From: SAR202 cluster bacterium
Lineage (GTDB): Bacteria > Chloroflexota > Dehalococcoidia > Lucifugimonadales > GCA-2712585
Length of the DNA stretch: 64,000 nt
Assembly (NCBI GenBank): GCA_016872285.1
Contig: VGZZ01000010.1
Location: forward strand, 1 to 64,000
Direction of reading: 5' to 3'
This document shows, piece after piece, positions 39,764 through 51,429 of this stretch. Below the pieces are notes generated by a model, which made no database searches, was not told where the DNA came from, and saw nothing but the letters and a program-made list of their open reading frames with translations. Position numbers and translations under genes: made by a program. The stretch's first letter is position 1, and each line of letters starts with the position of its first letter.

Positions 39764-40747
39764 ATGTCGGATAAGAAAATAGTCGTCATTGGCGGAGGGA
39801 CTGGTAATCATACCACCCTCTCGGGACTCAAGAAAAAGGACTGCGACATCACCGCCATCGTGAGCATGAGCGACGAAGGCGGCAGCTCAGGCCGCCTCCG
39901 CGACGACCTCGGCCAGCTTCCACCCGGCGACATCCGCCAGTGCCTCGTCGCCCTGGCCGCCGACGACGGCGTCTCCGCCCAGCTTCGCAAGCTCTTCAAC
40001 TATCGCTTCACCGCCGGCGAGGGCCTCAACGGCCACAGCTTCGGCAACCTCTTCCTCTCCGCCCTCACCGAAATCACCGGCGACGCCGCCTCCGCCATCA
40101 TCGAGGCCTCCCGCATGCTCCGTATCAAGGGCCAGGTGCTGCCTGTGACCCTCACCAAAAGTGTCCTCAAAGCCCGCCTGACCGACGGCACCGAGATCGC
40201 CGGCGAGTCTAACATAGACCTGCGCAAGGAGAAGCTGGACACGCCCATAGACTACGTCTCCCTAGATCCCAAGGCCTACCCCTACCGTCCTGTGCTGGAG
40301 GCCATATCCAACGCCCACGCTATCGTCATCGGCCCCGGCGACATTTACACCAGCATCCTCCCGAATCTTCTGGTGGAGGACGTGGCCGAGACTGTTAGAC
40401 AGTCCAAAGCCGTCAAAATCTTTGTCTGCAACCTCATGACCAAACCCGGCGAGAGCGACGGCTTCAAAGCCTCCGACTTCCTTCGCACCGTCTCCGAGTA
40501 TCTCGGCAGAGCCGGCTCCATTGATTACTGTCTAATAAACAACACTAGACTCCATGAGCGGCTTCGCAAACGGTATGGCAGCTTCGGCCAGCACCAGGTC
40601 GTCTCCGACATCGAAAACTGCAAACCCTACGTCCGCCATGTCGTCGAAGCGCCTCTTATGATGGAAGGCTTGTACGTCCGCCACAATCCCGACGCCCTGG
40701 CCGACGCCATCATGTCCATAGTGGACAGCCCTGCCCTGCGGAGATAG
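39764..40747 (+). CDS. yvcK: YvcK/GlmR-family UDP-sugar-binding regulator
   Basis: 327 residues, CofD/YvcK superfamily. The start KIVVIGGGTGNHTTLSGLK is the family signature; MSDEGGSSGRLRDDLGQLPPGDIRQCLVAL and GEGLNGHSFGNLFL are also conserved. AIVIGPGDIYTSILPNLLV is the GPGSxYTSxxPNLLV motif of YvcK rather than the F420 enzyme CofD. In Bacillus the protein (GlmR) binds UDP-GlcNAc and stimulates GlmS, supporting growth on gluconeogenic carbon. Here it stands directly upstream of glmS (68-base gap), which agrees with that link. The protein is cytoplasmic. Confidence 0.93.
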   Translation: MSDKKIVVIGGGTGNHTTLSGLKKKDCDITAIVSMSDEGGSSGRLRDDLGQLPPGDIRQCLVALAADDGVSAQLRKLFNYRFTAGEGLNGHSFGNLFLSALTEITGDAASAIIEASRMLRIKGQVLPVTLTKSVLKARLTDGTEIAGESNIDLRKEKLDTPIDYVSLDPKAYPYRPVLEAISNAHAIVIGPGDIYTSILPNLLVEDVAETVRQSKAVKIFVCNLMTKPGESDGFKASDFLRTVSEYLGRAGSIDYCLINNTRLHERLRKRYGSFGQHQVVSDIENCKPYVRHVVEAPLMMEGLYVRHNPDALADAIMSIVDSPALRR

Positions 40748-40815
40748 CATATTCCCAGGGGCCTCAATCAGAGGCGCATCATGCTCTCCCTCTAGCCTAT
40801 ACATTCGAGGCGCTC

Positions 40816-42646
<1,831 letters not shown>

Positions 42647-42660
<14 letters not shown>

Positions 42661-44878
42661 CCTGTTCCGAGGACACGCGCTTTATGGGCCAACGCCTTCT
42701 CAGCCGCCCCTCCGGCAGCACGACATAGGCCAACCCCGCCACAGCAGTTAAAAGCGCAGTCACAACTAAAATCAGCATCCAATTTCTTCGCCCGAAGGTA
42801 ATACTAGCCGGCGAACCGTCACTCGAAAACACAGGACTCATGCCCAGACTGACCGCCACCGGTCGGTCCCCGTCCTTCCGCCAGTGGCGCATCGTTGTCC
42901 CATACTTGGTCGCCAGCGCTAAATATTCGCCCTGAGATGTGTCCACTGAATATCCGGTCATGCCCTCTTTCTTCACTGCGGGCACGCCAAAGTCAGGATT
43001 TCCTCTAAACGGCACGCCGCTTGGAGATACCTGGCGTTCTAACACAAATACGCCACCCAATACATCCTCTTCCCTGCTTATTTCAACAAACCTGTCGAAC
43101 CGGCTCATTCGGTATACCCGACCGGGTGAATACACCGGCGAGACTAGATGCTTGTTCTTGTATAGGGTAATGGATTGGCCGCGCATCAGCGCCTCTAGGT
43201 CGCCTTGCCGGTCCAGGTATCCATACTGGCCATAGTCAGCTTCGTGCGCCAGGATCACATACTTAACATTCAAAGGCGCCAAAAGCTCCCCCAGGTTATG
43301 CACCTCGCTTGGCTTTGCGAGAAGGTATTCCACGTAGTCGCTGACCGGGTTCCTGCTCTGCGAGTATGTCCCATACTCAATGTTGTCCCCCGAAATAACG
43401 TTTCGGCCAAAGAAGCCCATGGACGGGCTTGCCAGCGTTTTGTCGTCGTTGGGCAGCCAGTCGAACCATGAGTACATATGCCAGGGGAGGAATAAGACGT
43501 TGTAATCATGCTCATCCTGCCCCAGGATATCGCGCGTCTCATGCCAGTCCTTGGGGTATTGCGTAGTGCCTAGCTGGCCCGCCGCGCCGAATATCGGGAA
43601 CGCTATGGCTATAGGCAATACCACCGCCAGCGCCGCGCCCCTTCCAGCCCACGCCTTCCCGCCTGTGCTGCTCAAACTCTTGGTTATCTGCCTCTTCAGT
43701 TCCTGGACTCCAAGACCTCCTAGGAAAGCGTATGCCAGCGCCAGTCCTGCCAGGAACTTGTGCGAGTCCCTGAAAATCGAGAATCCAGGCACTATGTCCC
43801 ACGCTCTCCAAAAAATAGATGAAGTGACGCCCGTAGCCATTCCTAAGGCGAGGATAAACGAGCCTACGCCCAGGACTCCCACCGCCCACGGCAGCCACTC
43901 CTTCCTTCGATAGTTTGCCTTCGTGGTCAGCCCCAAAAACGTCAGGAAAAGCGCGGCGACAAAAAACAGCCACCACGACCAAAAGAAATCGCCCGCGTAC
44001 TTGTAGCTGCCTCGCCAGAACCCATGTAATGACGCCACATCGAACGCCACGCCGAAGGACGAATCGGCCCGGGGCTGGTAGAGCGCGAGGTCGTTCCTGT
44101 CGAAGTTTCCCGCCACCGTCTCGCCGGACGCCGCGTCCGCCACCGACGGCACAATCCAGTACAGGTTGAGCAGCGCAAATACCGCCAGGCCAACTCCCAG
44201 CGCCATCCCTGCCGGCTTGTAAGCAAAAACCTTCCGCCCCCATACAACCTTCGCCGCCAGTATTACCAGGCCAATCCCAAGGAACAGCGCCAGGGCATGT
44301 AGCTGCGCCAGCCCTATGAGCGTCGTCCACAGAGCTAGCCGCATTCCTTTTTTCGTGTCCGGCCTGTCTAAAAGGTCCAGAAGGGTTTTGACCACAAAGG
44401 GTATCAGCGCATAGCCCAGCAGCAGGCCCCACTGGCCTGAAAAGAACCTGATATATGTAAACGGGTTGACGGCGTAAAAGACTCCGCAGTAATAACGGCC
44501 CAGCCCTTCCAGCATCGGCAGCCGGCTGGCCCCCCAGCCCGCCAGGAAGAAGATCAGCAGCAGCAAAGCCTTTTGCACCAGCCAGCCTGGCAGGAACAGG
44601 TCGAAGAATCGCAAAATCAGTGACAGCGGCGCCGAATTGTCCGTCGCGCCAAAAACGCTCGTCGATATGCTGGTCAACCCTGCAAGGTGCGCCCACGGGT
44701 CCTGGTTAAAAGCTATTGGAGAGTCTAAAGTGAGTATGTAGCCAGGCGTTAGCAGCGGGCCCAGGATTAAAAGAGATAGAACGGCAAAAAAAGCGGCCCC
44801 CTGTATCTTTCCGGCAGGCCTACCGTCAGTCTTGACGCCCAAAGCCGCGCCTGCTTCATAGCCATGGTTTAGAGACAC
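42647..44878 (-). CDS. Large multi-spanning membrane protein, GT-C-like
   Basis: 743 residues from GTG 44878. About 11-12 predicted membrane helices in the first 430 residues, separated by extracytoplasmic loops, then a soluble region (about 440-690) and a final membrane helix near the C-terminus (WMLILVVTALLTAVAGLAYVVLP) with a basic tail. Segments such as GRYYCGVFYAVNPFTYIRFFSGQWGLLLGYALIPFV and SIFRDSHKFLAGLALAYAFLGGLGVQEL resemble the membrane parts of GT-C-type transferases and AftD/YfhO-like proteins. A role in moving lipid-linked sugars to an exported acceptor is inferred, supported by the nearby polyprenyl-phosphate-mannose-type synthase. The enzyme class is not certain. Confidence 0.65.
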
Positions 44879-44946
44879 GAGTATAATGTGACGCTTGATT
44901 GCTTCGAGGGATTTCCCTAATCCTCAATAGCCTCGGAGGTCTCATT

Positions 44947-46137
44947 TTGTTGGATGTCATCGTAATCGGCGCTGGGCCGGGAGGCAATAACGCCGCAAGC
45001 CTGTTAGCCCAAAAGGGCTACGACGTGGCCGTTATCGAACGCAAAGAGCGCATCGGCGACAAGCTCTGCACCGGCATCGTCGGCGCCGAATGCGTCCGAC
45101 GCTTCCCCGCTCCGCCGGAAACTGTCCTTCGAGAGGCCCGTGCCGCCGTCTTCACCTCGCCTTCTGGCGTCGACGTGGGTCTCCAAAAAGACACAACCCA
45201 GGCCTATGTCCTCGACCGTGTCTGCTACGTGGACTCTTTTGCCGTCCGCGCCGTCGCTGCCGGCGCCCGGTATCTCCAGCGCCAGGTGGTTGGCCTCGAC
45301 GTCAGACATGATAGAGTGGCCGTTGTTTCCGAGGATAATGGCTCCACCCAGGTTATGGAGGCAAAAGCCGTCGTCATCGCCAACGGCTTCGGCTCCAAGT
45401 TTCCCCAGCAGTTGGGAATGGGTTCTGTGGGCGATTTCGCCACCGGCGCTCAGGCCGAGGTGCAAGTCGCCGACGATGATGCGGTCCACATCTTCTTTGG
45501 ACGCGACCTGGCCCCTGACTTTTTCGCCTGGCTGGTGCCTACCCGTCCAGGCCGCGCCTTGGCGGGTCTCATATCCCGCCGCGGCGCCCGTGAGCGCCTG
45601 GCAGGCTTCCTTGCGATGCTTGGGTCCCAGCAGAAGATCTTGAATGTCATCAAGCCCTCCAGCCAGTGGGGCATACCCCTGGAGCCTCTCCCCCACACTT
45701 ATCGTGACCGAGTTCTAGTAGTCGGCGACGCCGCGGGGCAGGTCAAACCCACCACCGGCGGCGGCATCTACTATGCCCTCCTGGCCGGCGAAAGCGCCGC
45801 CGGCACCCTCCACTCCGCCCTCTCTCGAAATGACTTCTCCGCCTCGTAACTGTCCAGCTACGAAAAGGCCTGGAAGTCAGTCATGTTTCGCGATATGAAG
45901 GTAGGACGCAGTGCCCGCCGCATCTTCGAGAGCCTCAAGGACTGGCAGATCGATTCGCTGATGCAGACCATCGCCACCGACGGCATCCGCCGCGATGTCC
46001 TTAACAGCAAGGATTTCTCCTTCGACTGGCACAGCAGCGCCATTGTCACCGCCCTGGGCCACCCCCTCCTCTCTGGCGCCCTGCGGGTCGTCAGCCCCCT
46101 GGCCACCCGTATGGCCGCCCGCATCATCACTAGGTAG
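44947..46137 (+). pseudogene. Geranylgeranyl-reductase-family flavoprotein split by an in-frame TAA
   Basis: The frame starts at TTG 44947, six bases after GGAGGT. It encodes an FAD-dependent reductase of the geranylgeranyl reductase family: DVIVIGAGPGGNNAASLLAQKG (dinucleotide fold), IERKERIGDKLCTGIVG, and late VLVVGDAAGQVKPTTGGGIYYALLAGESAA (GD motif and P-T-x-G-G-G-I). A TAA at 45847-45849 follows SRNDFSAS, but the same frame continues with LSSYEKAWKSVMFRDMKVG and runs to 46137, matching the usual C-terminal helical part (L-x-x-Y-E-x-x-W). So one nonsense codon interrupts an otherwise whole gene of about 396 codons. The first part still has the FAD domain. These enzymes saturate isoprenoid chains. 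Sequence error must be ruled out. Confidence 0.8.
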
Positions 46138-46152
46138 CCAGCCAACCTTGGC

Positions 46153-46881
46153 TTGGACTTCGACTTGAACGGCCCCGCCAAGCACGTCTCCATCATCATC
46201 CCCACTTACAACGAGCGAGAGAACATCGCCCCTCTCATCGAAGCCCTTGGCCGGACCCTACAGGACCAGTCCCACGAAATCATTGTTGTCGACGACAGCA
46301 GCCCCGACGGCACCTTTGACGCTGTCCAGCAGGTTTCCGCTGGCAATCCCCGGGTAAAAGCCATCCAACGCCCCGGCAAGCTGGGTCTCGCTTCGGCTGT
46401 CATGGAGGGCTTCCGAGCCTCCACCGGCGCCGCCATCGTCATGATGGATGCCGACTTCTCCCACCGTCCCCAGGATCTGCCCCGACTTCTAATCGCCGCC
46501 TCTGACGCCGACATCGTCATCGGCTCTCGATACGTCCCTGGCGGCGGCATCGTCGGCTGGTCCCCGCTGCGGCACCTGGCTAGTCGAGTCGCCATCTGGT
46601 CTTCCAAACTAATTCTGGGCCTCAAGATGAGCGATACTTCCTCAGGCTTCGCAGTGTTCAAACGGTCCGTCTTGGAGAACGCCGCGCCACACTTGCGCCC
46701 CGCGGGTTTCAAGCTTCTCCTGGAAGTACTCGCGCTCTCGCCGCAGGCCAGGGTTGTGGAGGTCCCTATAACCTTTGCCAACCGCCGCGCTGGCAAGTCC
46801 AAGTTCGGCTCTGGCGAGGTTATAACCTTCTTCCGTCTCTGCCTGGACCTCCGAAAGCGTCGGCGCGCGCTGCCGCGTTAA
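46153..46881 (+). CDS. Polyprenol-phosphate mannosyltransferase-like glycosyltransferase (GT2)
   Basis: 242 residues from TTG 46153. GT-A fold with VSIIIPTYNERENIAPLI, IIVVDDSSPDGTFDAV, GKLGLASAVMEGF, MMDADFSHRPQDLPRL (DxD-type metal site) and DTSSGFAVFKRSVLE, all typical of DPM1-like dolichol/polyprenyl-phosphate mannose synthases. There is no C-terminal membrane pair, as in the single-domain class. It transfers a sugar from a nucleotide donor to a polyprenyl phosphate. It lies directly after the broken isoprenoid reductase, which suggests a polyprenyl-lipid pathway, and near the GT-C-like protein that could use its product. Overlaps the convergent cobU gene by 4 bases. Confidence 0.9.
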   Translation: MDFDLNGPAKHVSIIIPTYNERENIAPLIEALGRTLQDQSHEIIVVDDSSPDGTFDAVQQVSAGNPRVKAIQRPGKLGLASAVMEGFRASTGAAIVMMDADFSHRPQDLPRLLIAASDADIVIGSRYVPGGGIVGWSPLRHLASRVAIWSSKLILGLKMSDTSSGFAVFKRSVLENAAPHLRPAGFKLLLEVLALSPQARVVEVPITFANRRAGKSKFGSGEVITFFRLCLDLRKRRRALPR

Positions 46882-47435
46882 CCTCTCCTGCTCTTTGTAT
46901 CCATCCCAGGCTTGACCTGCACCGGCAGCCCTGAGACCATTAAATACACCCTATCCGATGCGCCAGCCAGCATCTGGTTAGCCTTGCCCAGTAAGTCGCT
47001 GAAGCGCCTGGATATAGTGTTCGCCGGCACCACGCCCATGCCCACCTCATTCGTCACTAGCACCATAGACACGCTCATCCTGCGCCGCCACTCCAAAACA
47101 TCATGCACAGGCCCCAATACAGATTCTTCGGGACCGTCCTCATCCCTCAGTAGCAGGTTGGTCACCCACAAGGTCACGCAGTCCAGTAGCACAAAGTCAC
47201 ACCCGCCCTTCCAACGCCGCAGCGCCCCCGCCACATCCAGCGGCTCCTCCAGCGTCGCCCATTCCCTCGGCCTCGACTCTCGATGCCGCCGGATCCGCTC
47301 CCACATATCCTTGTCCAACTCCTGCGCTGTCGCGACAAACAAAACTTTGCCCTCCGACTTTTCAGCCATCGATTGCGCGAAGGCGCTCTTGCCGGACCGC
47401 ACGCCGCCTGTGACCAGTACCAGTTCCCCCTTCAT
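46878..47435 (-). CDS. cobU: Adenosylcobinamide kinase/adenosylcobinamide-phosphate guanylyltransferase
   Basis: 185 residues. P-loop VLVTGGVRSGKSAFAQSMAE (GGxRSGKS is the CobU signature), VLFVATAQELDKDMWERIRRHRESRP and the VLLDCVTLWVTNLL segment, then VLVTNEVGMGVVPANTISRRFSDLLG, all characteristic. It phosphorylates adenosylcobinamide and links GMP to it during assembly of the nucleotide loop. It is the last gene of the cobalamin operon and overlaps cobQ by four bases. The C-terminus is slightly longer than usual. Confidence 0.95.
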   Translation of the reverse strand: MKGELVLVTGGVRSGKSAFAQSMAEKSEGKVLFVATAQELDKDMWERIRRHRESRPREWATLEEPLDVAGALRRWKGGCDFVLLDCVTLWVTNLLLRDEDGPEESVLGPVHDVLEWRRRMSVSMVLVTNEVGMGVVPANTISRRFSDLLGKANQMLAGASDRVYLMVSGLPVQVKPGMDTKSRRG

Positions 47436-48955
47436 ATCGCTGCCCTGGCCAACCCAGTCATCTTGTAAATCAGGTCCATCTTCAGACTGCTGCGCACCCA
47501 GTCCGCCAGCTTGTCGTACTCCAAGTCCTGCTCAAAGTCAGCGCTCGGCGGCAGCGCAGCTCCCTTCCATTCCGCCATCTGCTCCAAAATCGCCCTGCGC
47601 AGCCTTGGGTTCTGAAACAGTCCGTGTACGTACGTGCCCATGACCCGGCCCGAGGCGTCAAGACAGCCGTCGAAAACAATCTCCCCTCTCGCGGAACCGC
47701 GCTTCAGTCGCATTGCCGGTTCACCCCCGGCGCGGGACGACTGCCCCATATGAATCTCATATCCCTGGAACGCTAGACCCTTCGCCTTAGCAAACAGGCC
47801 GCGTCCTTCCATTACCTCACCATCGATTCGGTAGGTATCTTTGGATGCCGTAAACCCGGTGTCCACCGGCAGCAGCCCCATTCCCTCCGCCTCCCGCTCC
47901 GGCGACTCCACCCCCAGCGGGTCCCGCAGGCTTCGCCCCAGCATCTGATACCCGCCGCATATCCCGATAACCGCCTTGCCTCGCTCCGCTAACCTCTTAA
48001 TCGACGACTCCAGCCCTCGTTCCCGCATCCAGAACAGGTCTGCCATTGTTGTCTTGGTGCCGGGAATGATTACTGCGTCCGGATCCCCCAACTCTTTCAC
48101 CGATGTTACGTATCGAAGCCTGACACCCTGTTCCCTAGCCAGCGGGTCGAAGTCGTCAAAGTTTGATATGTGCGGCAGCCGCACCACCGCGATGTCGAGC
48201 ACAGCTGGAGGCTTATCAGTCCTTCGCTCCTGCAAATACACCCCGTCCTCCTCCGGGATGTGTATGTCCTTGAAAAAAGGCACCACACCCAGCACCGGCA
48301 GCCCCGTGCGCTCCTCCAGGAACGACACCCCGCTGTCGAACAGGCTGGCGTCGCCCCTAAACTTGTTCACTATCAGCCCCTTGACCAGCGCCCGCTCCTC
48401 CGGCTCCAGCAAGTCCAGCGTGCCGATAAGCGAGGCGAATACGCCTCCTCGGTCTATGTCCGACGCCAGTATCACCGGCGACTCCGCGTATCGCGCCACC
48501 CGCATGTTCACAATCTCCCGCGCCCGCAGGTTGACCTCGGCCGGGCTTCCAGCTCCTTCGATGACCACGACCTCGTACTGCTGCCTCAGCCTGTCTAGCG
48601 CCGAGGTCACGACTCCCCACAAGTGGGTGTGCATGTCGAAATACTCCCTCGCGCCCGCCGTCCTCATCGGCTTCCCCATTACCACCACCTGGGACCTGGC
48701 GTCGGCCTCGGGCTTCAGCAGTATCGGGTTCATCTCCACCGAAGGCTTCACACCTGCCGCCTGGGCCTGGTTGGCCTGGGCCCGCCCGATTTCCAACCCG
48801 TCCGGCGTGACATAGGAGTTCAGCGACATGTTCTGCGATTTGAAAGGCGCTGCCCAGAAACCGTCCTGACGAAATATCCGGCACAGCGCCGCCACCAGCA
48901 CGCTCTTCCCCACGTGCGACGCCGTCCCCTGCACCATCAGCACCCTGGCCGTCAC
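47432..48955 (-). CDS. cobQ: Cobyric acid synthase
   Basis: 507 residues from GTG 48955 (VTARVLMVQGTASHVGKS). This start overlaps the cobC stop as GTGA and has AAAGGA upstream; the longer frame to 49060 lies over cobC. The N-terminal dethiobiotin-synthetase-like P-loop ATPase (QGTASHVGKSVLVAALCR, FKSQNMSLNSYVT) is joined to a C-terminal glutamine amidotransferase of class I (IGICGGYQMLG with the nucleophile Cys; final His in YVHGLFQNP). It amidates four side chains of adenosylcobyrinate a,c-diamide. No other corrin-ring genes are in the window, so its substrate would come from elsewhere in the genome or from scavenged precursors. Confidence 0.95.
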   Translation of the reverse strand: MTARVLMVQGTASHVGKSVLVAALCRIFRQDGFWAAPFKSQNMSLNSYVTPDGLEIGRAQANQAQAAGVKPSVEMNPILLKPEADARSQVVVMGKPMRTAGAREYFDMHTHLWGVVTSALDRLRQQYEVVVIEGAGSPAEVNLRAREIVNMRVARYAESPVILASDIDRGGVFASLIGTLDLLEPEERALVKGLIVNKFRGDASLFDSGVSFLEERTGLPVLGVVPFFKDIHIPEEDGVYLQERRTDKPPAVLDIAVVRLPHISNFDDFDPLAREQGVRLRYVTSVKELGDPDAVIIPGTKTTMADLFWMRERGLESSIKRLAERGKAVIGICGGYQMLGRSLRDPLGVESPEREAEGMGLLPVDTGFTASKDTYRIDGEVMEGRGLFAKAKGLAFQGYEIHMGQSSRAGGEPAMRLKRGSARGEIVFDGCLDASGRVMGTYVHGLFQNPRLRRAILEQMAEWKGAALPPSADFEQDLEYDKLADWVRSSLKMDLIYKMTGLARAAI

Positions 48956-49566
48956 GTCGATTCCTTTAGATGAGAGGTGTTGTTCATCATCTCCAGCGTG
49001 ACGCTTTTGTCGCCCACTTCCAGGACCGTCAGCCCGCACGAGTCCAGCTTCATTCGCCATCCATTCATCAGCGGCATATCCAGCAACACCATAATTAAAG
49101 CCCGCAGCGAGCCTCCATGTCCTACCACGAGAATGTTGCCTCTGATACGCCTTGCTTTTGCCTCTTCTGCAAACACCCTCACCCGTTTCCCCACATACCC
49201 AAAACTTTCACCGCCTGGCGGCGTAAAACTCTCGTAAGATTTCATCATCTCCGCGTAAAGCTTTGGTTCTCGCACCTCAATCTGCTCATAGCTCAGTCCC
49301 TCCCAGTACCCAAAACCCTGCTCCCTCAGCAGCGGCGACTTGATGACAGCCGCATTGGTTCCCTTCAGCGCCAGCGTCGCGGTCTCGACGCACCGAATCA
49401 GGTCGCTGGTATACGCGGCGTCGAATTTGATATTCGAGAACCTGTCCCCGAGGCGCTCCGCCTGCCGGCGGCCTCGGTCGTTTATTGTCACGTCCTGGTG
49501 GCCCTGAAGCCTGCCTTCGGCGTTCCAGGAGGTCTCGCCATGGCGTGTCAGATACCATTTAGCCAT
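48952..49566 (-). CDS. cobC: Histidine phosphatase, probable alpha-ribazole phosphatase (CobC)
   Basis: 204 residues. Phosphoglycerate-mutase-like phosphatase: YLTRHGETSWNAEGRLQG (RHGE with the phosphorylated His), AYTSDLIRCVETA, EQGFGYWEGLSYEQI and VVGHGGSLRALIMVLL (second His). Within the B12 operon the likely role is dephosphorylation of alpha-ribazole-5-phosphate or adenosylcobalamin-5-phosphate. The family is broad, so the assignment depends on context. AAGGCG precedes ATG 49566. Overlaps cobQ by 4 bases. Confidence 0.85.
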   Translation of the reverse strand: MAKWYLTRHGETSWNAEGRLQGHQDVTINDRGRRQAERLGDRFSNIKFDAAYTSDLIRCVETATLALKGTNAAVIKSPLLREQGFGYWEGLSYEQIEVREPKLYAEMMKSYESFTPPGGESFGYVGKRVRVFAEEAKARRIRGNILVVGHGGSLRALIMVLLDMPLMNGWRMKLDSCGLTVLEVGDKSVTLEMMNNTSHLKEST

Positions 49567-49596
49567 TTTTCGTCGCCTTCGCTGGCATTTTATCTC

Positions 49597-50352
49597 CTAG
49601 AAAAAAGGCTGCGATAACTCCGTCGAAGCCAGCCCCGCCACCATCACCAGCACCGCCGCCTCCGACGATTCGTTAATCGCCCCGTAGGTGTCGCCCGTCA
49701 GCCCGCCTAGCATCGATGCCATAACCCTCCCCAGCAGCACCGACACCCCCGTCGCCAGTGACAGCAAAATCATGCCACCGACGCCACCCAGCAGCAATGC
49801 CGCCGCCAGTATGGATATCCCAGCAATTACTAAAGGTGTCGCCTTCGGCCCTTCCTGAAATGCCCTCCCCAACCCCTCCGATCTGGCATACGGAAACGCT
49901 GTCACCGACATCACCATAGCCCATTTGCCCATCGCAGGAAAGAGAAGGAGCGTCCAGCCCCTAGATGGCCCGTCAAGAGACATCAAAACTGACCATTTAA
50001 CTAGCAACAGGACGACCACTCCCATCACTGCAAAGGCCCCAACATGCGGGTCGCGCATAATCTCCAATCGCCGCTCCCGAGTGTGTCCCCCCAGCAGGCC
50101 GTCGCAGGTGTCCATGAACCCTTCGGTATGCAGCCCGCGAGTCATGATCATCAACGCCGCCACCAGCAGCGCCGCGATAACTGCGTCCGGCAGCCGGCCT
50201 TCCATCCCCTTATCTATGCCCCACAAAGCTGCGCCGATAGCCAGACCAACGACTGGGAAATAGGCCATGGACATGGAGTAATTAGAACCCATCATGGCCC
50301 TAGGCACAGGAGCAATCGTCAAAAATCCCAGGGCCGTGAAAAACGCCCTCAA
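49597..50352 (-). CDS. cobS: Adenosylcobinamide-GDP ribazoletransferase (cobalamin synthase)
   Basis: 251 residues, integral membrane protein with about six helices. CobS motifs: AFFTALGFLTIAPVP at the start, TRGLHTEGFMDTCDGLLGGHTRERRLEIMRDPHVGAFA (the D-x-x-D-G-x-x-G site) and GGLTGDTYGAINESSEAAVL. It joins AdoCbi-GDP to alpha-ribazole(-phosphate), the last step of lower-loop assembly, at the membrane. TTG 50352 overlaps the cobT stop as TTGA, so the two are coupled. Confidence 0.95.
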   Translation of the reverse strand: MRAFFTALGFLTIAPVPRAMMGSNYSMSMAYFPVVGLAIGAALWGIDKGMEGRLPDAVIAALLVAALMIMTRGLHTEGFMDTCDGLLGGHTRERRLEIMRDPHVGAFAVMGVVVLLLVKWSVLMSLDGPSRGWTLLLFPAMGKWAMVMSVTAFPYARSEGLGRAFQEGPKATPLVIAGISILAAALLLGGVGGMILLSLATGVSVLLGRVMASMLGGLTGDTYGAINESSEAAVLVMVAGLASTELSQPFF

Positions 50353-51416
50353 TCCTGCCTCTGCTCTGACCGTTCAGATACACCCGCGCTGGAAAACGTC
50401 GACATCTCCGACAGGCACTTGGCTGCGCCCTCGATTATCGGCATCGCCAGCGCCGCGCCGGTCCCCTCTCCTAATCGCATCCTCATATCCAGCAGCGGCT
50501 TGAGTCTTAGATGCGCTAGTTGTCTCCTGTGCCCCGGCTCCACAGACCGATGGGACGCGATGAGGTATTCCCGTGCCCTTGGCGCTATCCCGCAGGCAAT
50601 CAGCGCCGACGCCCCGCTGATGAAACCGTCCAGCACCACCGGCCTCCCACACTTCGCCCCGCCCAGGATTACCCCCGCCAGCATCCCTATCTCAAATCCT
50701 CCCACCTTCGACAGTACATCTATGGCGTCTTCCGGGTCCGGCCCGTTCACTCGCAGCGCCCGGCTCAGCACCTCCGCCTTCCGCCGCCATACCTCCTCCG
50801 ATATACCTGTCCCTCGCCCCGTCACCGCCTCCGACAGCGCGCCTGTTATCGCTGATGTCACCGCGCTGGCTGACGTGGTATTCCCAATCCCCATATCTCC
50901 CGTCGCCAGCAATGACGCCCCATCTCCCACCAATTCCTCCGCCAGACACATACCCTCCTCTAGGCACCTCAATGCTTGCGCCCTGGTCATCGCTGGTCCT
51001 TTGGCCATGTTCTTAGTGCCTGGCCCAATTCTCAGCGACCGTAGGTTTTCGCTCGGCGGCAGCTTGGCCTTCACACCGGCGTCCACCACAACCACCTCTG
51101 CCTCCACGTGTCGCGCTAGCACATTTATGGCGGCCCCGCCCTTTAGAAAGTTCAGCACCATCTGCCCAGTGACTTCCGATGGGTATGCGCTGACACCCTC
51201 TTCGGTAACGCCGTGGTCGGCAGCCGCCACCACAATCACCTTCCGACCAACCTTAGGTGTCGCTTCTCTATAAATTCCTGCCAGCTTTACCGATAGCTCC
51301 TCCAGCCGTCCCAGGCTGCCCGCTGGCTTGGTGAGGATTGCCTGTCTCCGTTGCGCCGACGACATAGCCCGCCGGTCCAGCGGCACAATCTCTTCATTTA
51401 TGTCATCTATCCACAT
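50349..51416 (-). CDS. cobT: Nicotinate-nucleotide-dimethylbenzimidazole phosphoribosyltransferase
   Basis: 355 residues, standard length. CobT features: KPAGSLGRLEELSVKLAGI, VIVVAAADHGVTEEGVSAYP, AINVLARHVEAEVVVVDAGV, GDMGIGNTTSASAV and GFEIGMLAGVILGGAKCGRPVVLDGFISGASAL. A catalytic Glu would be in the C-terminal region (EGAAKC; here LAMPIIEGAAKCLSEM). It activates the lower-ligand base to alpha-ribazole phosphate. With cobS, cobU and cobC it completes the nucleotide loop. Fourth step of the operon order, 13 bases after cobO. Confidence 0.95.
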   Translation of the reverse strand: MWIDDINEEIVPLDRRAMSSAQRRQAILTKPAGSLGRLEELSVKLAGIYREATPKVGRKVIVVAAADHGVTEEGVSAYPSEVTGQMVLNFLKGGAAINVLARHVEAEVVVVDAGVKAKLPPSENLRSLRIGPGTKNMAKGPAMTRAQALRCLEEGMCLAEELVGDGASLLATGDMGIGNTTSASAVTSAITGALSEAVTGRGTGISEEVWRRKAEVLSRALRVNGPDPEDAIDVLSKVGGFEIGMLAGVILGGAKCGRPVVLDGFISGASALIACGIAPRAREYLIASHRSVEPGHRRQLAHLRLKPLLDMRMRLGEGTGAALAMPIIEGAAKCLSEMSTFSSAGVSERSEQRQD

Positions 51417-51429
51417 TCAGAAGCCCGCC

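Noticed and set aside
40748-40815. glmS ribozyme ahead of glmS
   Set aside because: The gap is only 68 bases, too short for the ribozyme core, and no matching sequence is seen.
43539-44696. 385-codon frame on the same strand as the large membrane protein, other phase
   Set aside because: Out-of-phase shadow; the membrane-protein frame has regular hydrophobic helices while this one has none.
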